Positions 4,581 to 7,233 of a stretch of 7,233 nt of DNA are shown here, piece by piece. Each line of letters opens with the position of its first letter. Within the stretch, counting starts at the first letter, position 1. The DNA is from an uncultured Clostridia bacterium (GTDB taxonomy: Bacteria > Bacillota > Clostridia > Christensenellales > Aristaeellaceae): contig CALVTV010000151.1 of NCBI GenBank assembly GCA_944363005.1, positions 1 through 7,233 of the forward strand, written 5' to 3'. The notes beneath the pieces are model-generated. The model made no database searches, was not told where the DNA came from, and worked only from the letters and a program-made list of their open reading frames with translations. A program made the translations under genes and the position numbers.

Positions 4581-7233
4581 TCACCCCAGCAGTTCCCGAA
4601 GCGTGCGCGCGTCGAGCATTGATGCCTCGCCCGCGAGGATGCCCTCGGAGAGTTCGGCCTTCTGCTGCTGCATGCGCATCATCCGCTCTTCGATCGACCC
4701 GGACGCGATCAGCTTGAATACCTGCACGCCGCGCGTCTGGCCGATGCGGTGCGCGCGGTCCGTCGCTTGGTTCTGCGCCGACGTGTTCCACCAGGGGTCG
4801 TAGTGGATGACCACGTTTGCCCCGGTGAGGTTGAGGCCCGTGCCGCCCGCCTTGAGCGAAATGAGAAACACGTCCGCTTCGCCCGCATTGAAGCGTTCCA
4901 CCAAACGCATGCGCTCCTGCTTGTCCGTTTCGCCGGTGAGCGTGAACGTGCGCAGGCCCTGCGCTTCAAGGCGTGTGCGCAGGCGCGCAAGCATCGTCGT
5001 GAACTGGGAAAAGAGCAGCATCCTGTGCCCGCCCCTGGCCGCGTCCGCCGCCAGCTCCAAGCACTGCTCCAACTTGCCCGAACCGCCGTCATAACCCTCC
5101 AGGCACAGCGCCGGGTCACAACAGAGCTGACGCAGACGCGTGAGCCCCGCGAGAATCTGCATGCGCCGCTGGGCGCTCTCCATCGCGCCGTCCAGTTCGC
5201 CCGTCAGCTTCGCCGCATGCGCCGCGTACACCCGCCGCTGCTGGGCCGTCATCTCGCAGCCGATCACCGTCTCCACCTTCTCCGGCAGATCTTCGAGCAC
5301 CTCTTTCTTGAGCCGGCGCAGGATGAACGGCGAGACGAGTTGCCGCAGGCTTTGCAGCGCCTGCTCGTCGCCCTCCTGCACGACCGGCACCTCAAAGCGC
5401 TCCCGGAAGCGCGGATACGGCAGCAGATAGCCCGGCATCAGAAAATCAAAGATTGACCACAGTTCGCTGAGCTGGTTTTCCACCGGCGTGCCGGTGAGCG
5501 CAAAGCGGCTTCTGGCGCTGAGCGCCTTGGCCGCGCGCGCGCCCTGCGACGCCGCGTTCTTGATGCGCTGCGCCTCGTCGAGCAGCACGTGGCTAAACGC
5601 GATGCCGTGATACGCCTGGGTGTCCCGGCGGAGCTGGTCATAGGAGGTGATGAGCACCCCGGCGCCCGCCGCAATCGCCGCCCGCCGCCGGGCAGAAGGC
5701 CCCTCCAGCATCACGCAGGCCAGACCCGGCGCAAAGCGCTGTGCCTCCATCAGCCAGTTGAGCTGCAACGAGGCCGGGCAGACGACCAGCGCCCGCAGCG
5801 TTTCGCCGGCTTCCTTGGCGTGCAGCAGCAGGGCCAACGCCTGCACCGTCTTGCCCAGGCCCATGTCATCGACCAATATGCCGCCGAACCCCGCCTCCTC
5901 CATTGCGCACAGCCAGCCATACCCCGCCAGCTGATAGGGCCGAAGCTCGGCCAGCAGCGTTTTGGGTGCCTGTGCCTGTGCCTCGCGCGAGCGGCGAAGG
6001 CGGCGCACAAAGTCCTCGATCTCGCCCGGCGCGTTCAGCTCCATGCTCGGCCGCTCCGCCAGCGCGGCCTCCAGATACATCGCCCGGTTGAGCGGCAGGT
6101 TTGCGCCGCGCGCGAGTTCCTCCGCCGTCAGCCCGAGGGCGCGCAGCATCTGCGCCGCTTGCGCGGCCTGCTCGAGCGCTTCGCCGGAGAGAAACGTGCC
6201 GTCCTTCAGACGCACAAACCGCCGCTTTTGGCGGTACGCGCGGTACGCCGCTTCCAGCTCCGGTTGGGACAGGCCGCCCAGGTCCGCGCGCAGCAGCAGC
6301 TGTCCGTCGCTGCGGCTCACGCCGAAGGTCATCGTGCGCCGCGCCTGCCGGTTGCGCTGCGTCAGTCGCTCGGCGACCATCACCTCGCCGTCCCGCTGCA
6401 ATTCGCTCAGCCGCTCGCAGAGCAGGGCAAACATCTCCTCCTCATCGCCCTCAAAGGCGTACACGCCGGGCTGCACCTTTTTCGGGAAAAGGCGCATGGC
6501 CGCCGCGCGCGCCTCCTCCTCCGCCATCCAGTCGCGGCGGATGTGCGGGTTGTCCTGCCCGTCGCGGAGCACAGCTGTGCCGTAATCGTACTCCACGCGG
6601 CAGGTGAGCGCCTCCTCCATATCCACGAAAAAGCGCGGGCGCATCGCCATCGGCGTGTTCTCGATCAGGTATTCGCGTCCGCGCGTCAGCGCAAGGGCAT
6701 CCCCCGCGGGGACGAGCAGCTGCTCACAGACGGCCTGCACCTGTGTTTTGTCCAGTGACAGCCCGTCGGGCCAGCGCTGGGCGATGCGCAGCAGCGGTTC
6801 CATCTGCGCAAAGCGCTCCCCCAGCGCGCAGCGAACCTCGCCTTCCCGCGGACAGAAGAAGTACGCGCCCCGCTCGCCCAACGCGCACGACGGCGCGCAG
6901 AGCGTCAGACGCACACCGCCCCGCTCCCGCTCAAGGCGGCCTTCGACCTTGCCGACGCCCTCCACCACGCGGACGCACGCCTCGGCTTCCTCCCCGACGC
7001 GCAGCCCGCATTCACGCCCGAGCAGCAGATGCATGAGGACGTCGAGCGCCGCGCCTTCCAGCGCGAGCCTGCCGCCCCTGACACCGTCCTTGCGGCCCGC
7101 CAGCGCGACCACCTGCCGGTAGAGCGCGCGGTCATCCGGGGCAAGCTGCGCTTCCTCGTGCATGAACGTCAGCTCCCGGCCGTAGACCTCCTGCAAGCCC
7201 TGAAGCGCCGCCGCGCGAAACCCGGTCAGGCTG
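4581..7233 (-). CDS. SNF2-family DEAD/DEAH-box ATPase, N-terminus beyond window
   Basis: This is a Swi2/Snf2-type double-stranded-DNA translocase; bacterial members are thought to remodel nucleic-acid-protein complexes, as RapA (HepA) does for stalled RNA polymerase. Numbering from a TTG at 7196, the ATPase core shows DMGLGKT (motif I, 444-450), DEAQ (II, 540-543), TGTPVENQ (III, 568-575), LLFSQF (IV, 727-732), SLKAGGTGLNLT (V, 780-791) and QATDRAHRIGQTR (VI, 810-822). All catalytic motifs are intact. Residues of roughly 100-400 fit the SNF2 helicase-associated region found in Firmicute members. The frame stays open with no stop from 7196 to the window edge (last residues SLTGFRAAALQG), so 7196 is unlikely to be the true start. 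Related proteins of about 1000-1100 residues often have an N-terminal SWIM zinc finger, which would lie outside. The gene is convergent with the YyaL-like gene. Confidence 0.93.
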   Translation of the reverse strand, partial: SLTGFRAAALQGLQEVYGRELTFMHEEAQLAPDDRALYRQVVALAGRKDGVRGGRLALEGAALDVLMHLLLGRECGLRVGEEAEACVRVVEGVGKVEGRLERERGGVRLTLCAPSCALGERGAYFFCPREGEVRCALGERFAQMEPLLRIAQRWPDGLSLDKTQVQAVCEQLLVPAGDALALTRGREYLIENTPMAMRPRFFVDMEEALTCRVEYDYGTAVLRDGQDNPHIRRDWMAEEEARAAAMRLFPKKVQPGVYAFEGDEEEMFALLCERLSELQRDGEVMVAERLTQRNRQARRTMTFGVSRSDGQLLLRADLGGLSQPELEAAYRAYRQKRRFVRLKDGTFLSGEALEQAAQAAQMLRALGLTAEELARGANLPLNRAMYLEAALAERPSMELNAPGEIEDFVRRLRRSREAQAQAPKTLLAELRPYQLAGYGWLCAMEEAGFGGILVDDMGLGKTVQALALLLHAKEAGETLRALVVCPASLQLNWLMEAQRFAPGLACVMLEGPSARRRAAIAAGAGVLITSYDQLRRDTQAYHGIAFSHVLLDEAQRIKNAASQGARAAKALSARSRFALTGTPVENQLSELWSIFDFLMPGYLLPYPRFRERFEVPVVQEGDEQALQSLRQLVSPFILRRLKKEVLEDLPEKVETVIGCEMTAQQRRVYAAHAAKLTGELDGAMESAQRRMQILAGLTRLRQLCCDPALCLEGYDGGSGKLEQCLELAADAARGGHRMLLFSQFTTMLARLRTRLEAQGLRTFTLTGETDKQERMRLVERFNAGEADVFLISLKAGGTGLNLTGANVVIHYDPWWNTSAQNQATDRAHRIGQTRGVQVFKLIASGSIEERMMRMQQQKAELSEGILAGEASMLDARTLRELLG

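Noticed and set aside
4036..4803. 255-codon plus-strand frame spanning the convergent junction
   Set aside because: Its translation is Arg/Ala-rich and overlaps two better-supported genes in other frames.
5589..6758. 389-codon plus-strand frame inside the SNF2 gene
   Set aside because: It is antisense to a clear SNF2 coding region, Arg/His/Gln-rich, with no domain or ribosome site.
4581..7233. SNF2 ATPase as part of a defence system such as DISARM
   Set aside because: No methylase, nuclease, phospholipase-D or other defence gene is visible nearby, and the neighbours are housekeeping genes.

Overview
The window is GC-rich bacterial chromosome and looks like a high-GC Firmicute of the class Clostridia. 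Three things point there. A Firmicute-style rRNA leader, with a TTGAAAAC-type boxA and a strong TTGACA/TATACT promoter, sits at the left edge. murB is followed directly by rapZ (yvcJ), an order common in Clostridia. The right side holds a Firmicute-type SNF2 helicase. A lineage below class cannot be fixed from this sequence; Christensenellales-like groups are only a guess.

Layout. Positions 1-201 are an rRNA operon control region read leftward on the minus strand: phased A-tracts (UP-element-like), a 17-bp-spaced promoter at 141-169, a boxA-like element at 77-96, and a 10-bp hairpin closed by a GAGA tetraloop at 34-57. The 16S gene should begin at or just beyond base 1. Diverging from it, rightward, are a small membrane-anchored protein resembling a shrunken solute-binding protein (267-770), then murB (843-1760, with its own likely promoter), rapZ (1785-2696) and a 605-residue divergent YyaL/DUF255-family protein (2762-4579). 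A large SNF2-family ATPase (4581 to beyond 7233) comes in on the minus strand. Its stop codon lies 1 bp from the stop of the YyaL-like gene, and its N-terminus is cut off by the window edge.

How the genes fit together. MurB carries out the second committed step of peptidoglycan precursor synthesis, on UDP-GlcNAc-enolpyruvate. RapZ-family proteins sense or regulate amino-sugar supply in enterobacteria. The pairing therefore fits a cell-envelope precursor module. The usual next genes in Firmicutes (yvcK, whiA) are absent and the YyaL-like gene occupies the slot. That protein keeps the whole YyaL architecture but has lost the Cys-x-x-Cys of its thioredoxin-like domain and most of the FEKMLYDNA signature, so it is the most unusual gene here. 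I see no CRISPR array, insertion sequence, tRNA or defence island. The many other long open frames are shadows caused by the high GC content.
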